A DNA stretch of 40,328 nt from Acidimicrobiaceae bacterium (GCA_003151235.1 PLWZ01000029.1:1-40328), one strand, 5' to 3'; shown: positions 32,753-40,328, counted from the first letter of the stretch. Notes: a model not told the origin generated them from the letters alone. A program made the numbers and translations.

Positions 32753-34414
32753 GTGACGGGCGGGCGCGGCGAGGCCGAGTGGTGGCGCGATGCCGTCGTC
32801 TACCAGGTCTACATCCGCAGCTTTGCCGACGGTGACGGCGACGGGATCGGCGACATCGAGGGCATCGCCTCCCGACTCCCGTATCTATCGGATCTCGGCG
32901 TCGACGCGATCTGGGTCACCCCCTGGTACCCGTCGCCGTTCGCCGACGGGGGCTATGACGTCGCCGACTACTGCGACATCGCCCCGGTCTTCGGCGACCT
33001 CGCCCGGGCCGAGGCGCTGATCGAGGAGGTCCACGGCCTCGGCATGCGGTTGATCATCGACCTCGTGCCCAACCACACCTCGGACCGGCATCCGTGGTTC
33101 ACCCGGGCACTGGCGGCGGGAGTGGGTTCACGAGAGCGCGAGTGGTACTGGTTCCGACCCGGCAGCGGGCCGGGCGGCGACGCGCCACCCAACGACTGGC
33201 CCTCGGTCTTCGGGGGCCCGGCCTGGGAGCGGGTGGCCGGCGACGGGGACCCGACGCAGTGGTTTCTGCACCTCTTCGCACCCGAGCAGCCCGACCTCAA
33301 CTGGGCCAACCCGAAGGTCGCGGAAGCCTTCGACGGCGTGCTGCGCTTCTGGTTCGACCGCGGCGTGGACGGGTTCCGGATCGACGTCGCCAACGCCATG
33401 GCGAAGGACCCGGCCCTCCCGGACCTCTTCGACCGGGCCACCGGCGACCGGGCGACCCGGGCGGGCGACGGGGACGATCGCCTGGCCGACCATCCGTACT
33501 GGGACCGGGACGAGATCCACGAGACCTTCCGGCGGTGGCGCCGGATCGCCGACTCGTACCGGGATCGTCTGGGTGGCCCGAAGATGTTCGTGGCCGAGGC
33601 GTGGCAGGTGCGCCGCGGCGGTCTGGCCCGATATCTGCGGGCCGACGAACTGCACAACGCGTTCAACTTCGAGTTCCTCGCGACCGCGTGGGCGCCGGAC
33701 GTGATGCGGTCGGTCATCGACCGCCACGTCTCGATGGTGGCCGCGGTGGGGGCCGGCCCGACCTGGGTGCTGTCCAACCACGACACGGTGCGGGTCGTGA
33801 CCCGCTATGGGCGGGCGCCGGGCGCAACGGCAGGCAAGGAGCCGCACCTCGACCTGGTGGTCGGCCTGCGCCGGGCTCGGGCGGCGGCCCTGCTCACGCT
33901 GGCGTTGCCGGGCAGCACCTACCTGTACCAGGGCGACGAGCTCGGGCTGGCCGAGGTGGAGGATCTTCCAGATGAGGCACTTCAGGACCCGATCTGGCGT
34001 CGCTCCGGGCGCACCATCCGCGGTCGGGACGGGTGCCGGGTCCCGCTCCCGTGGAGCGAGGATGGCCCGAGCCTCGGCTTCGGCGCGGCCGAGCCGTGGC
34101 TTCCCCAGCCGGCCGGCTGGGCCCGGCTCGCGGTGTCAGCGCAGTCGAACGACCCGGGGTCGATGCTGAGCCTGTATCGACGTGCCATCGCGCTCCGCCG
34201 CTCACACCTCGTCGGCCGCGGCCACGACATCGTCTGGCCCGAGACGGGCCCCGGCGTCCTGGCGTTCGATCGAGGTGGGTCCTTCGCCTGCGTCGTCAAC
34301 TTCGGAACCGACGCGGTGGCGCTGGAGCGCGGCGCGGAGGTCCTGATCGCGAGCGGCCCTTTGGACGGCCCGAACCTGCCGACGGACACCGCGGCCTGGT
34401 TGATCCGCCCGTAG
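32753..34414 (+). CDS. GH13 family alpha-glucosidase-like enzyme
   Basis: 553 residues, (beta/alpha)8 barrel. WWRDAVVYQVYIRSFADGDGDGIGD, DLVPNHTSDRHPWF, GFRIDVANAM with nucleophile Asp211, FVAEAW with acid/base Glu282, LSNHDTV with Asp344. The QPDLNWANP segment and C-terminal beta domain match alpha-glucosidase/oligo-1,6-glucosidase types. Hydrolyses or transfers alpha-glucosyl units. No signal peptide, so intracellular. GTG at 32753 follows the synthetase stop by 17 bases; the much longer frame overlaps the synthetase and is false. An unusual companion for acyl-CoA genes. Confidence 0.92.
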   Translation: MTGGRGEAEWWRDAVVYQVYIRSFADGDGDGIGDIEGIASRLPYLSDLGVDAIWVTPWYPSPFADGGYDVADYCDIAPVFGDLARAEALIEEVHGLGMRLIIDLVPNHTSDRHPWFTRALAAGVGSREREWYWFRPGSGPGGDAPPNDWPSVFGGPAWERVAGDGDPTQWFLHLFAPEQPDLNWANPKVAEAFDGVLRFWFDRGVDGFRIDVANAMAKDPALPDLFDRATGDRATRAGDGDDRLADHPYWDRDEIHETFRRWRRIADSYRDRLGGPKMFVAEAWQVRRGGLARYLRADELHNAFNFEFLATAWAPDVMRSVIDRHVSMVAAVGAGPTWVLSNHDTVRVVTRYGRAPGATAGKEPHLDLVVGLRRARAAALLTLALPGSTYLYQGDELGLAEVEDLPDEALQDPIWRRSGRTIRGRDGCRVPLPWSEDGPSLGFGAAEPWLPQPAGWARLAVSAQSNDPGSMLSLYRRAIALRRSHLVGRGHDIVWPETGPGVLAFDRGGSFACVVNFGTDAVALERGAEVLIASGPLDGPNLPTDTAAWLIRP

Positions 34415-34436
34415 TCGGGCGCGGAGCGCCGCCTAC
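34411..34436. terminator. Bidirectional hairpin between convergent genes
   Basis: GTAG (34411-34414) with CTAC (34433-34436), and GGCGC (34418-34422) with GCGCC (34426-34430). The stop codons of the GH13 gene (TAG, 34412-34414) and of the HAD gene (TAG on the minus strand, 34435-34433) lie in the two outer arms. Confidence 0.4.
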
Positions 34437-35164
34437 GACGGGTTCGGCCGGGCCCGCGGCGCGTCGAGCGACGCCAGGGTCGGGAACCTCCGGAGCGCGC
34501 CGAACCGCCCGAGGCGCCCTGCGTCGACGGCGTGATCGGCCGCGCCGAGCAGCCACGCGTCGCCGCGGCTGTTGCCGTACGCCCACAGCACGGCCTGGGG
34601 GCGGCCCGGTCCGGACAGGTCGTTTGACCGCATCCAGCCGATCACCCGGGCGTACTTCTCGGCACCGCGGCAGTTCTTGCCGTCGAAACGGCCCGACACG
34701 ATGCCGGCCGCGTCGACGGCCAGTCGGGTGGCCAGCACCCCGTCCACGCCCAGGATCTCCCCGGCCGGCACGACGTAGCTCTCCACCGAAGCCGAGACCA
34801 GAACGACCCGGTGACCGCGTTCTTGGTGCCACTCGATCCGGCGGCGGACCTCTGGCCGGAGGCGCAACCTCAGGTGGTCGGCCGCGAAGGCCCGCCCCTT
34901 GCGGGACAGCTCCTCGTCGGGCATGTTGCGCAGCAGTCGGACGAAAAGCTGTTCCTTGTAGTCGTCGGCCGCCGAACCGGAGAGGACCGACGCCCGCACG
35001 AGCTTCGGGAACGTGCGGGCCAGCGCGATGGCGACCGGGATGAGCCCGCGGACGGCAATGAGGAACGAGACGGTGCTCGCGCCCCGGGTGACGGTGCCGT
35101 CGAAGTCGAACGCGGCGACGGTCGCGGGCCCGGTGCTCTCGTCTCCTGGGCCAGCCAAACTCAC
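34433..35164 (-). CDS. HAD-IB family phosphatase
   Basis: 243 residues. The HAD nucleophile motif AFDFDGTVTRG holds Asp20 and Asp22; motif II is VVLVSASVESYV; the late motif is YGNSRGDAWLL. The pattern matches the HAD-IB subgroup (SerB-like; Rv0505c-like in mycobacteria), acting on phosphorylated small molecules or lysophospholipids. A hydrophobic segment, SFLIAVRGLIPVAIALA, follows the first motif. GTG start within the crotonase stop region (GTGA overlap), so it is translated with the crotonase upstream. Confidence 0.85.
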   Translation of the reverse strand: MSLAGPGDESTGPATVAAFDFDGTVTRGASTVSFLIAVRGLIPVAIALARTFPKLVRASVLSGSAADDYKEQLFVRLLRNMPDEELSRKGRAFAADHLRLRLRPEVRRRIEWHQERGHRVVLVSASVESYVVPAGEILGVDGVLATRLAVDAAGIVSGRFDGKNCRGAEKYARVIGWMRSNDLSGPGRPQAVLWAYGNSRGDAWLLGAADHAVDAGRLGRFGALRRFPTLASLDAPRARPNPS

Positions 35165-35988
35165 AGGGCGACCCCGCCACGTCCTTCGCCCGATGTGAAC
35201 CGCTCGAAACCGACCCTGGCCTCGCCGCCCTGCAGCACCTCGCGTCCGAGCCGGGCCTCGACGATCGCCGCGTCCTCCTCGCTGAGCCCCCACTGCTCCA
35301 TGGCCGAGTGACGGTCGCTGCGCATGCAGCCCTGCGGGAGCGCGGCGAGATCGTTGCCGAGGGCTATGGCGGTCTCGAGTGCCGAGCCCGGCGCGCACAC
35401 GCGGTTGGCCAGCCCGATGGCGAGTGCCTCGGGCCCGGCCACCGGCCGGCCGGTGAGGATCATGTCCATGGCCCGGCTCGCGCCGATCAGACGGGGGAGG
35501 CGGACGGTGCCGAGGTCGACGAGGGGGACCCCGAAGCGGCGGCAGAAGACCCCGAAGACCGCGTCCTCGGCGGACACCCGGAGATCGCACCAGATGGCCA
35601 GCTCGAGGCCACCCGCGACGGCGTAGCCCTCGACCGCCGCGATGACCGGCTTGTCGAGCGTCATCCTGGTCGGCCCCATCGGCCCGGGCCCGAAGTCGTG
35701 GACGGGGCGGCGGTCGCCGGCGGCGGCCGCCTTCAGGTCGGCACCGGAGCAGAAGTTCCCACCTGTCCCGGTGAGGATGGCCACGGCGGCGCCCGGATCC
35801 GCGTCGAAGGCTTCGAAGGCCTCCCGGAGGGCGGCGGCCGTCGAGCTGTCGACGGCATTGCGGACCTCGGGCCGGTCGATGGTGACGATGGTCACCGGTC
35901 CCCGGCGCTCGACGCGGACCGTTTCGGCCGGGTTGTGGGGCGCGTCGGGTCGGTCGGCGTCGGGAGGCACAACGGGGGATTGTGGCAT
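35161..35988 (-). CDS. Crotonase-family protein, hydratase Glu lost
   Basis: 275 residues. TIDRPEVRNAVDSSTAAALRE, ILTGTGGNFCSGADLK, VEGYAVAGGLELAIWCDLRVS and FGVFCRRFGVPLVDLGTVRLPRLIG mark a crotonase. Compared with hydratases, the first catalytic Glu (GGLELA) is present, but the second, normally in the PE segment, falls in GVFCRRFGVPL and is not Glu. The FCRRFGVPL type is a common actinobacterial variant usually called enoyl-CoA hydratase; true hydratase activity is doubtful. The first about 28 residues are Pro/Asp-rich and disordered. Upstream gene of the HAD phosphatase pair. Confidence 0.85.
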   Translation of the reverse strand: MPQSPVVPPDADRPDAPHNPAETVRVERRGPVTIVTIDRPEVRNAVDSSTAAALREAFEAFDADPGAAVAILTGTGGNFCSGADLKAAAAGDRRPVHDFGPGPMGPTRMTLDKPVIAAVEGYAVAGGLELAIWCDLRVSAEDAVFGVFCRRFGVPLVDLGTVRLPRLIGASRAMDMILTGRPVAGPEALAIGLANRVCAPGSALETAIALGNDLAALPQGCMRSDRHSAMEQWGLSEEDAAIVEARLGREVLQGGEARVGFERFTSGEGRGGVAL

Positions 35989-36055
35989 GGTCCGGCGGCC
36001 CCCTCGGTCATGGGGTTGGGCCTGGGCCGACGCGGCACGGCGGTCGGCCTAAATC

Positions 36056-36103
36056 TTGACTTGCTGAGTCGACAATTGGCATGACCACCTATAAGGTGGT
36101 CAT
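36056..36103 (+). promoter_or_regulatory. Operator-like palindromes before the peroxiredoxin
   Basis: ATGACCACCT (36081-36090) and AGGTGGTCAT (36094-36103) are exact inverted copies around ATA. TATAAG (36090-36095) at the centre is a plausible -10. Upstream, TTGACT (36056-36061) and AGTCGA (36067-36072) form a second imperfect inverted repeat with a GACT-N5-AGTC core. Regulated oxidative-stress expression is the likely meaning; the regulator is unknown. Confidence 0.5.
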
Positions 36104-36173
36104 CGACGACACAAGGTCCGGCACGGGGGGAAGTTCGACGACCCCCGGCCAGGGACGAGGAGGACCTCTAACC

Positions 36174-36809
36174 ATGGCAATCCGACTGGGCGACACCGCC
36201 CCCGATTTCACCGCAGACACCACCGAAGGAACGATCAACTTCCACGAGTGGCTGGGCGACAGCTGGGCAGTCCTGTTCTCCCACCCGAAGGACTTCACCC
36301 CGGTCTGCACCACCGAGCTCGGGGCCTTCTCCAAGGCCAAGGCCGAGTTCGACAAGCGCAACGTCAAGCTGATCGGCCTCTCGGTCGACGGCGTCGAGTC
36401 CCACAAGGGCTGGGCCGGCGACATCGAGGAGACCCAGGGCTCGGCGCTCAACTTCCCGTTGATCGGCGACGAGGACCGCCGGGTGGCCGACCTCTACGAC
36501 ATGATCCACCCGAACGCGAACGACACGATGACGGTTCGTTCGGTCTTCATCATCGGCCCGGACAAGAAGGTCAAGCTCACCTTGACCTACCCGGCCTCCA
36601 CCGGGCGCAACGTCGACGAGATCCTCCGCGTCCTCGACTCCCTGCAGCTGACCGCCGGCTACCAGGTCGCCACGCCGGTCAACTGGAAGGACGGCCAGGA
36701 CGTGATCATCGTCCCCGCCGTGTCCGACGAGGACGCCAAGACCAAGTTCCCGAAGGGGTTCAAGGCGCTCAAGCCGTACCTTCGGGTCACCCCCCAGCCC
36801 AACCGCTGA
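36174..36809 (+). CDS. 1-Cys peroxiredoxin (Prx6/AhpC-TSA type)
   Basis: 211 residues. The peroxidatic Cys45 lies in HPKDFTPVCTTELG. It is the only cysteine in the protein, so there is no resolving Cys. The C-terminal extension (about 165-211, with VATPVNWKDGQDVIIVP and FPKGFKALKPYLRVTPQP) is that of the Prx6 subfamily. Reduces H2O2 and organic or lipid hydroperoxides using an external reductant. GAGGAGG, ending ten bases before the ATG, supports this start; an in-frame ATG at 36081 sits inside the palindrome and is unlikely. Converges on the acyl-CoA synthetase gene. Confidence 0.95.
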   Translation: MAIRLGDTAPDFTADTTEGTINFHEWLGDSWAVLFSHPKDFTPVCTTELGAFSKAKAEFDKRNVKLIGLSVDGVESHKGWAGDIEETQGSALNFPLIGDEDRRVADLYDMIHPNANDTMTVRSVFIIGPDKKVKLTLTYPASTGRNVDEILRVLDSLQLTAGYQVATPVNWKDGQDVIIVPAVSDEDAKTKFPKGFKALKPYLRVTPQPNR

Positions 36810-36815
36810 GGGGCC

Positions 36816-36831
36816 GGCGCCTCGGGGCGCC
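36816..36831. terminator. Hairpin between convergent genes
   Basis: GGCGCC (36816-36821) and GGCGCC (36826-36831), each self-complementary, pair around TCGG. Lies just after the peroxiredoxin stop and just before the synthetase stop on the other strand. Confidence 0.35.
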
Positions 36832-38622
36832 CTACGAGGTCGAGCCGGGTTCTTGCGCGAGCAGTTGCGCCCGCAGCTCGCGCTTCAACGCCTTGCCCGC
36901 CGGATTCCGGGGTAGCGGCTCGTCGCGGAACCAGAACCGCCGCGGCACCATGAACGAGGCGATGTGCTGGCGCAGGTGTGCGCTCAGCTCGTCGGCGCCG
37001 ATCTTGGCCCCCGGCCGCAGCACGACCGCCGCGCCGACCTCTTCGATGAGCGTCGGGTGCGGCACCCCGAACACCGCGCACTCGGCGACCGCGGGGTGCT
37101 CGTGGAGGGCATTCTCCACCTCCACGCAGTAGACGTTCTCCCCGCCGCGGATGACGACGTCCTTGGCCCGGTCGACGATGTACACGAACCCCTCCTCGTC
37201 GATCCTGGCCACGTCGCCCGTGTGGAGCCAGCCGTCGGTTATGACGAGCGCCGTCTCGTCGGGCCGGTTCCAGTAGCAGCGGACGACGTTGGGCCCCCGG
37301 ATCCACAGCTCGCCGATCACGTCGGGTCCGGCCGGGAGCTCGGGCCCCGGTGAGGTGCCCGGGTACTCCTCGGGCACGACGGCGAGCTCGCACACCGGCA
37401 CGGCCGGTCCGACGCTGGTCGGCTTGCGCACGTAGTCGTCACCGCCGTTGGCGGTGACGAGCGACGACGTCTCGGTGAGGCCGTACCCGTTGCCGGGTTC
37501 GCCGACCGGGAAGCGCTCCTTGATCCGGCGGACGAGATCCGGCGGGGCCGGCGCGCCGCCGTAGGAGACGGACTGGATCGACGAAGTGTCGTACTTGTCG
37601 AAGTTCGGATGGTCGAGGACCTGCATGACGATGGTCGGGACGCCACCGAAGCCGGACAGCCGCTCGCGTTCGATGAGCTGGAGGGCCCGCTCCGCGTCGA
37701 AGTGGTGCATCATCACGATCTTCCCGCCGGTCGCGGTGGTCGGCATGAGGGTCGACAGGCAGCCGGTCGCGTGGAACAGCGGGACCGACAACAGACTGCT
37801 CCGTTGGGCCGGTGCCGGGCTCTCGCCCGCCGGCTGCGGCCGTGGCGCGGCGCGGGTCATCCCCCGGGCGCCCACAAAGAAGAGGTTCATCAGATTGGTG
37901 CAGGAGTTCCGCTGCGTGCCGACGGCACCCTTGGGGCGGCCCGTCGTCCCGGACGTGTAGAAGATCGTGGCGTCGTCCTCGGGCTCGAGGTCGACAGCCG
38001 GAGGCGTGGCCCCCGGATCCACCTCGCCCAACAGCGTGTTGAACGCCATGACCTCGACGTGGTCGCCCACGGTGAGCGCGCCGAGATCCGGCCCCGATGC
38101 CGAACGGTCCTCGTCGATGACGACCAACCCCTTGAGCTGGTCGAGGCCCTCGGCGGACAGAGCGATCCTCGTGGCCCGCTCGGTGTCGCAGAAGGCGACC
38201 TTGGACCCCGAGTCCGACAGCCCGTAGCAGAGCTCTTCGGCGGTCCACCAGGCGTTGATCGGGACCACGACGGCGCCCGCGATCGCGCCGGCCCAGAATG
38301 CGATCACCCACTCGGGGAGGTTCCGCATCGCAATCGCGACCCGGTCTCCCTTCTCGATTCCGAACCGCTCGATGAGCCGGTGGGCCAGCGTCGCCGCGGC
38401 GCGGTAGTGCTCGGCGAAGCTCAGCGTCTCGTCCTCGTACACCAAGAACCCGGCGTCCCCGTGGGCGAGCGACATCTCGAACACGTCGCGCAGCGACGCC
38501 GGCGCGCTCTTCCAGGTGCGGACGGTGACCCCGCGGATCTCCTTCGGCTCGATCTCGAAGAAGCCACCGGGCGCCGTCAGGACCGCGTTGGCCTCGTCGA
38601 TGGACATCGGGGTATCGCTCAT
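36832..38622 (-). CDS. AMP-forming acyl-CoA synthetase (FadD-like)
   Basis: 596 residues. YTSGTTGRPKG (222-232) is the ATP loop; GYGLTETSSLVTANGGDDYV, DGWLHTGDVARIDEEGFVYIVDRAKDVVIRGGENVYCVEVE and the Lys in NPAGKALKRELR complete the adenylation core. Activates fatty or aromatic acids to CoA esters. The N-terminal extension (PGGFFEIEPKEIRGVTVRTWKS) is typical of a subgroup of actinobacterial FadD/FadD3-like proteins. The ATG overlaps the orn TGA by four bases, coupling it to oligoribonuclease, a pairing with no obvious metabolic logic. Confidence 0.9.
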   Translation of the reverse strand: MSDTPMSIDEANAVLTAPGGFFEIEPKEIRGVTVRTWKSAPASLRDVFEMSLAHGDAGFLVYEDETLSFAEHYRAAATLAHRLIERFGIEKGDRVAIAMRNLPEWVIAFWAGAIAGAVVVPINAWWTAEELCYGLSDSGSKVAFCDTERATRIALSAEGLDQLKGLVVIDEDRSASGPDLGALTVGDHVEVMAFNTLLGEVDPGATPPAVDLEPEDDATIFYTSGTTGRPKGAVGTQRNSCTNLMNLFFVGARGMTRAAPRPQPAGESPAPAQRSSLLSVPLFHATGCLSTLMPTTATGGKIVMMHHFDAERALQLIERERLSGFGGVPTIVMQVLDHPNFDKYDTSSIQSVSYGGAPAPPDLVRRIKERFPVGEPGNGYGLTETSSLVTANGGDDYVRKPTSVGPAVPVCELAVVPEEYPGTSPGPELPAGPDVIGELWIRGPNVVRCYWNRPDETALVITDGWLHTGDVARIDEEGFVYIVDRAKDVVIRGGENVYCVEVENALHEHPAVAECAVFGVPHPTLIEEVGAAVVLRPGAKIGADELSAHLRQHIASFMVPRRFWFRDEPLPRNPAGKALKRELRAQLLAQEPGSTS

Positions 38623-39182
38623 GGTGTTGGCTCCTCGGGTGGTGCGGCGACGGGCCGGAAGATGGCGCCCCGGTAGTAGGCAAGCTCGGCGACACTCTCC
38701 TTGATGTCGTCCATGGCCCGGTGCGTGGTCTGCTTGCCCGGCGCGTTGGTCAGCACGTCGGGGTACCAGCGTCGGCACAACTCCTTGATCGTGGACACGT
38801 CGACGCAGCGGTAGTGCAGCCAGTCCTCGATCTCGGGCAGGTAGGCGGCCAGGAACCGGCGATCGGTCCCGATGGAGTTTCCGGCGAGCGGGATGCTGCG
38901 CTGCTCGGGGATGTGCTCCTTCAAGAACGCGAGCACCTCCCGGCCGGCCACCTCCAGCGTCGTGGTGGAGCCCCGGATCGCCTCGAGCAGCCCCGAACGG
39001 GTGTGCATGTCCCGGACGAAGTCGTCCATCAGCGCCAGCTGCTCGTCGGTGGCCGAGACGACGAGGTCGGGGCCCTCGGCCACGACGCGGAGCTCGTCGT
39101 CGGTGACGAGGACGGCGATCTCCACGATCACGTCTCGGCTCGGCTCGAGGCCGGTCATCTCGAGATCCATCCAGGCCAGCAC
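38619..39182 (-). CDS. orn: Oligoribonuclease
   Basis: 187 residues. 3'-5' exonuclease of the DEDDh type that clears di- to pentanucleotides, including pGpG from c-di-GMP turnover. WMDLEMTGLEP has Asp6 and Glu8; AGNSIGTDRRFLAAYLPEIEDWLHYRCVDVSTIKEL contains the third acidic residue; THRAMDDIKESVAELAYYR supplies His and the last Asp. GTG at 39182 starts two residues before the first motif, as is normal for Orn. TAGCAT eight bases upstream is a candidate -10 of a short-leader or leaderless mRNA. Confidence 0.96.
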   Translation of the reverse strand: MLAWMDLEMTGLEPSRDVIVEIAVLVTDDELRVVAEGPDLVVSATDEQLALMDDFVRDMHTRSGLLEAIRGSTTTLEVAGREVLAFLKEHIPEQRSIPLAGNSIGTDRRFLAAYLPEIEDWLHYRCVDVSTIKELCRRWYPDVLTNAPGKQTTHRAMDDIKESVAELAYYRGAIFRPVAAPPEEPTP

Positions 39183-39190
39183 GCCTGGCG

Positions 39191-39196
39191 ATGCTA
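39191..39196 (-). promoter_or_regulatory. Candidate -10 box of orn
   Basis: TAGCAT on the minus strand in CCGGTAGCAT, eight bases before the GTG at 39182. Matches the CCGGTAG context before ssrA and cysO. Confidence 0.4.
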
Positions 39197-39284
39197 CCGG
39201 GACGGGTCCGCCGGCCCCCGTTGAACCCGGTTCCGACCACCTTGACCCGGGTGCCCCCCCGGGCTTCGGGGCAGACTGGGCCCG

Positions 39285-40310
39285 ATGAGTCCACCCAACA
39301 TGTACGGCCCCCCGGCCACCTTCGTCGGGGTGCCGGCGGCCGACCTCGGTGACCGGCAGAGCTTCGCCGGGGCCGGGGCGGTCGTGATCGGGGCGCCCTT
39401 CGACGGCGGGACCTCGCACCGCTCGGGTTGCCGGTTCGGGCCCCAGGCCATCCGCACGACCGACTATCTGCCCCACGACGGGCGCCGACCGCACCTCGCC
39501 CTCGGCGTGGACCCGCTCATCGAGCTCGGTGTGGTCGACGTCGGCGACGTCGAGATGCCGCCCGGGAACACGGAGGCCGCCCTGGCCAGGCTGGAGGAGG
39601 CGGTCGAGACGGTCGCGTCGGTGGGGGCGGTGCCGGTCGTCCTCGGTGGCGACCACACGATCGCGCTGCCCGACGTCACCGGGGTCGCACGGGTGATCGG
39701 GTGGGGCGAGGTGTCGGTCATCCACTTCGACGCCCACGCCGACACGGGCGACACCCAGTTCGGGTCCCTCTACGGGCACGGAACGCCGATGCGCAGGCTC
39801 ATCGAGTCCGGAGCGACCCGCGGCGAGCGGTTCTTACAGATCGGGCTTCGCGGCTACTGGCCCGAGCCCGAGACGCTCGAGTGGATGGCCGAGCAGCGCA
39901 TGCGGAGCTACGAGATGACCGAGGTGGTCGAGCGCGGCCTCGACGAGTGCCTCACCGAGGCCTTCCGGACCGCCACCGATGGCTGCAAGGGGGTCTTCCT
40001 GTCCGTCGATGTCGATGTGGTCGACCCGGGCTCGGCGCCCGGGACGGGCACCCCGGAGCCCGGCGGCCTTTCGAGCCGGCAGCTGCTCGACGCGGTCCGG
40101 CGCGCCGCGATGGAGCTGCCGATCGTCGGCCTGGACGTCGTCGAGGTGTCCCCTCCGTACGACCACGCCGAGGTGACCGCATACCTCGCCAACCGGGTGG
40201 TGCTCGAGACCCTGGCCGGTCTGGCCTGGCGCAGGCACTACTCGGCCGGGGAGTCGATTCGCCGGCCGGGCGACCCGTTGCTCGAGGGCCGAGGCTCGCA
40301 GTCGGGCTAG
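39285..40310 (+). CDS. Agmatinase/ureohydrolase family enzyme
   Basis: 341 residues. All six Mn ligands are present: His124 (GGDHT), Asp149, His151 and Asp153 (FDAHADTGD), Asp242 and Asp244 (SVDVDVVDPG). Hydrolyses a guanidino group to release urea. GTGTPEPGGLSSRQLLDAV resembles agmatinase/guanidinobutyrase more than arginase; close relatives include guanidine hydrolases, so the substrate is not settled. The ATG is 102 bases from the divergent orn start. CAGACT seven bases before the ATG may be a -10. The protein is complete; 18 bases of the window follow its TAG. Confidence 0.88.
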   Translation: MSPPNMYGPPATFVGVPAADLGDRQSFAGAGAVVIGAPFDGGTSHRSGCRFGPQAIRTTDYLPHDGRRPHLALGVDPLIELGVVDVGDVEMPPGNTEAALARLEEAVETVASVGAVPVVLGGDHTIALPDVTGVARVIGWGEVSVIHFDAHADTGDTQFGSLYGHGTPMRRLIESGATRGERFLQIGLRGYWPEPETLEWMAEQRMRSYEMTEVVERGLDECLTEAFRTATDGCKGVFLSVDVDVVDPGSAPGTGTPEPGGLSSRQLLDAVRRAAMELPIVGLDVVEVSPPYDHAEVTAYLANRVVLETLAGLAWRRHYSAGESIRRPGDPLLEGRGSQSG

Positions 40311-40328
40311 GAGACTGTTGAATAAATG

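Noticed and set aside
36081-36173. ATG at 36081 as peroxiredoxin start
   Set aside because: It lies inside the palindrome and has no ribosome binding site; the family N-terminus begins at 36174, behind GAGGAGG.
1-40328. CRISPR arrays, insertion sequences, rRNA, phage modules, toxin-antitoxin pairs
   Set aside because: No regular direct repeats, transposase, integrase, structural phage or antitoxin-like genes seen on either strand.

Overview
High-GC (roughly two-thirds G+C) chromosomal DNA that reads as an actinobacterium (Actinomycetota). The main evidence is the gene set mec-like JAMM peptidase / cysO / cysM / metallo-beta-lactamase protein / rph / rdgB, which follows the order of the Mycobacterium tuberculosis Rv1334-Rv1341 neighbourhood. 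A FadE34-like double acyl-CoA dehydrogenase, several crotonases and acyl-CoA synthetases, many GTG starts and several probably leaderless starts agree with this. An Acidimicrobiia-like lineage is a guess; no 16S gene is present.

Layout. 1-2.4 kb: small accessory genes (NIPSNAP-like, VOC, a Cys/His-rich mini-protein with a partial second copy at the window edge) and a membrane-protein gene broken by a -1 frameshift, all beside the 3' end of ssrA. 2.5-7.8 kb: tmRNA (ssrA), a heterodimeric ABC exporter pair, a DUF1810 gene and smpB, so both trans-translation components lie within 5.3 kb. 7.8-14.3 kb: the cysteine-synthesis and RNA/nucleotide housekeeping block (mec, cysO, cysM, MBL, rph, rdgB), interrupted by an alpha/beta hydrolase and a divergent acyl-CoA dehydrogenase. 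14.3-17.6 kb: a 443-base leader holding a 19-codon ORF with a strong ribosome binding site and several competing hairpins, followed by a methyltransferase, a flavin oxidoreductase and an epoxide-hydrolase-like enzyme. 17.8-20.2 kb: an FtsX/MacB-type permease without an ATPase partner. 20.27 kb: tRNA-Leu(UAG).

20.5-26.6 kb: clpP runs directly into a Wzm/Wzt-type polysaccharide exporter, a methyltransferase-like protein and a GT4 glycosyltransferase (gaps of 2 and 0 bases, then 4-base overlaps); a second GT4 gene converges on them. 27-39 kb: mostly acyl-CoA metabolism (two crotonases with altered active sites, a fused double acyl-CoA dehydrogenase, two AMP-forming acyl-CoA synthetases), with a GH13 alpha-glucosidase, a HAD phosphatase, a 1-Cys peroxiredoxin under a conspicuous palindrome, and oligoribonuclease. 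39.3-40.3 kb: an agmatinase-family ureohydrolase.

Most noteworthy: the RLR-containing leader ORF before the methyltransferase operon; the near-perfect palindrome before the peroxiredoxin; the clpP/polysaccharide-export gene linkage; a repeated TAGNNT -10 motif with leaderless spacing; and the frameshifted gene next to ssrA. I saw no CRISPR array, insertion sequence, rRNA or prophage module.
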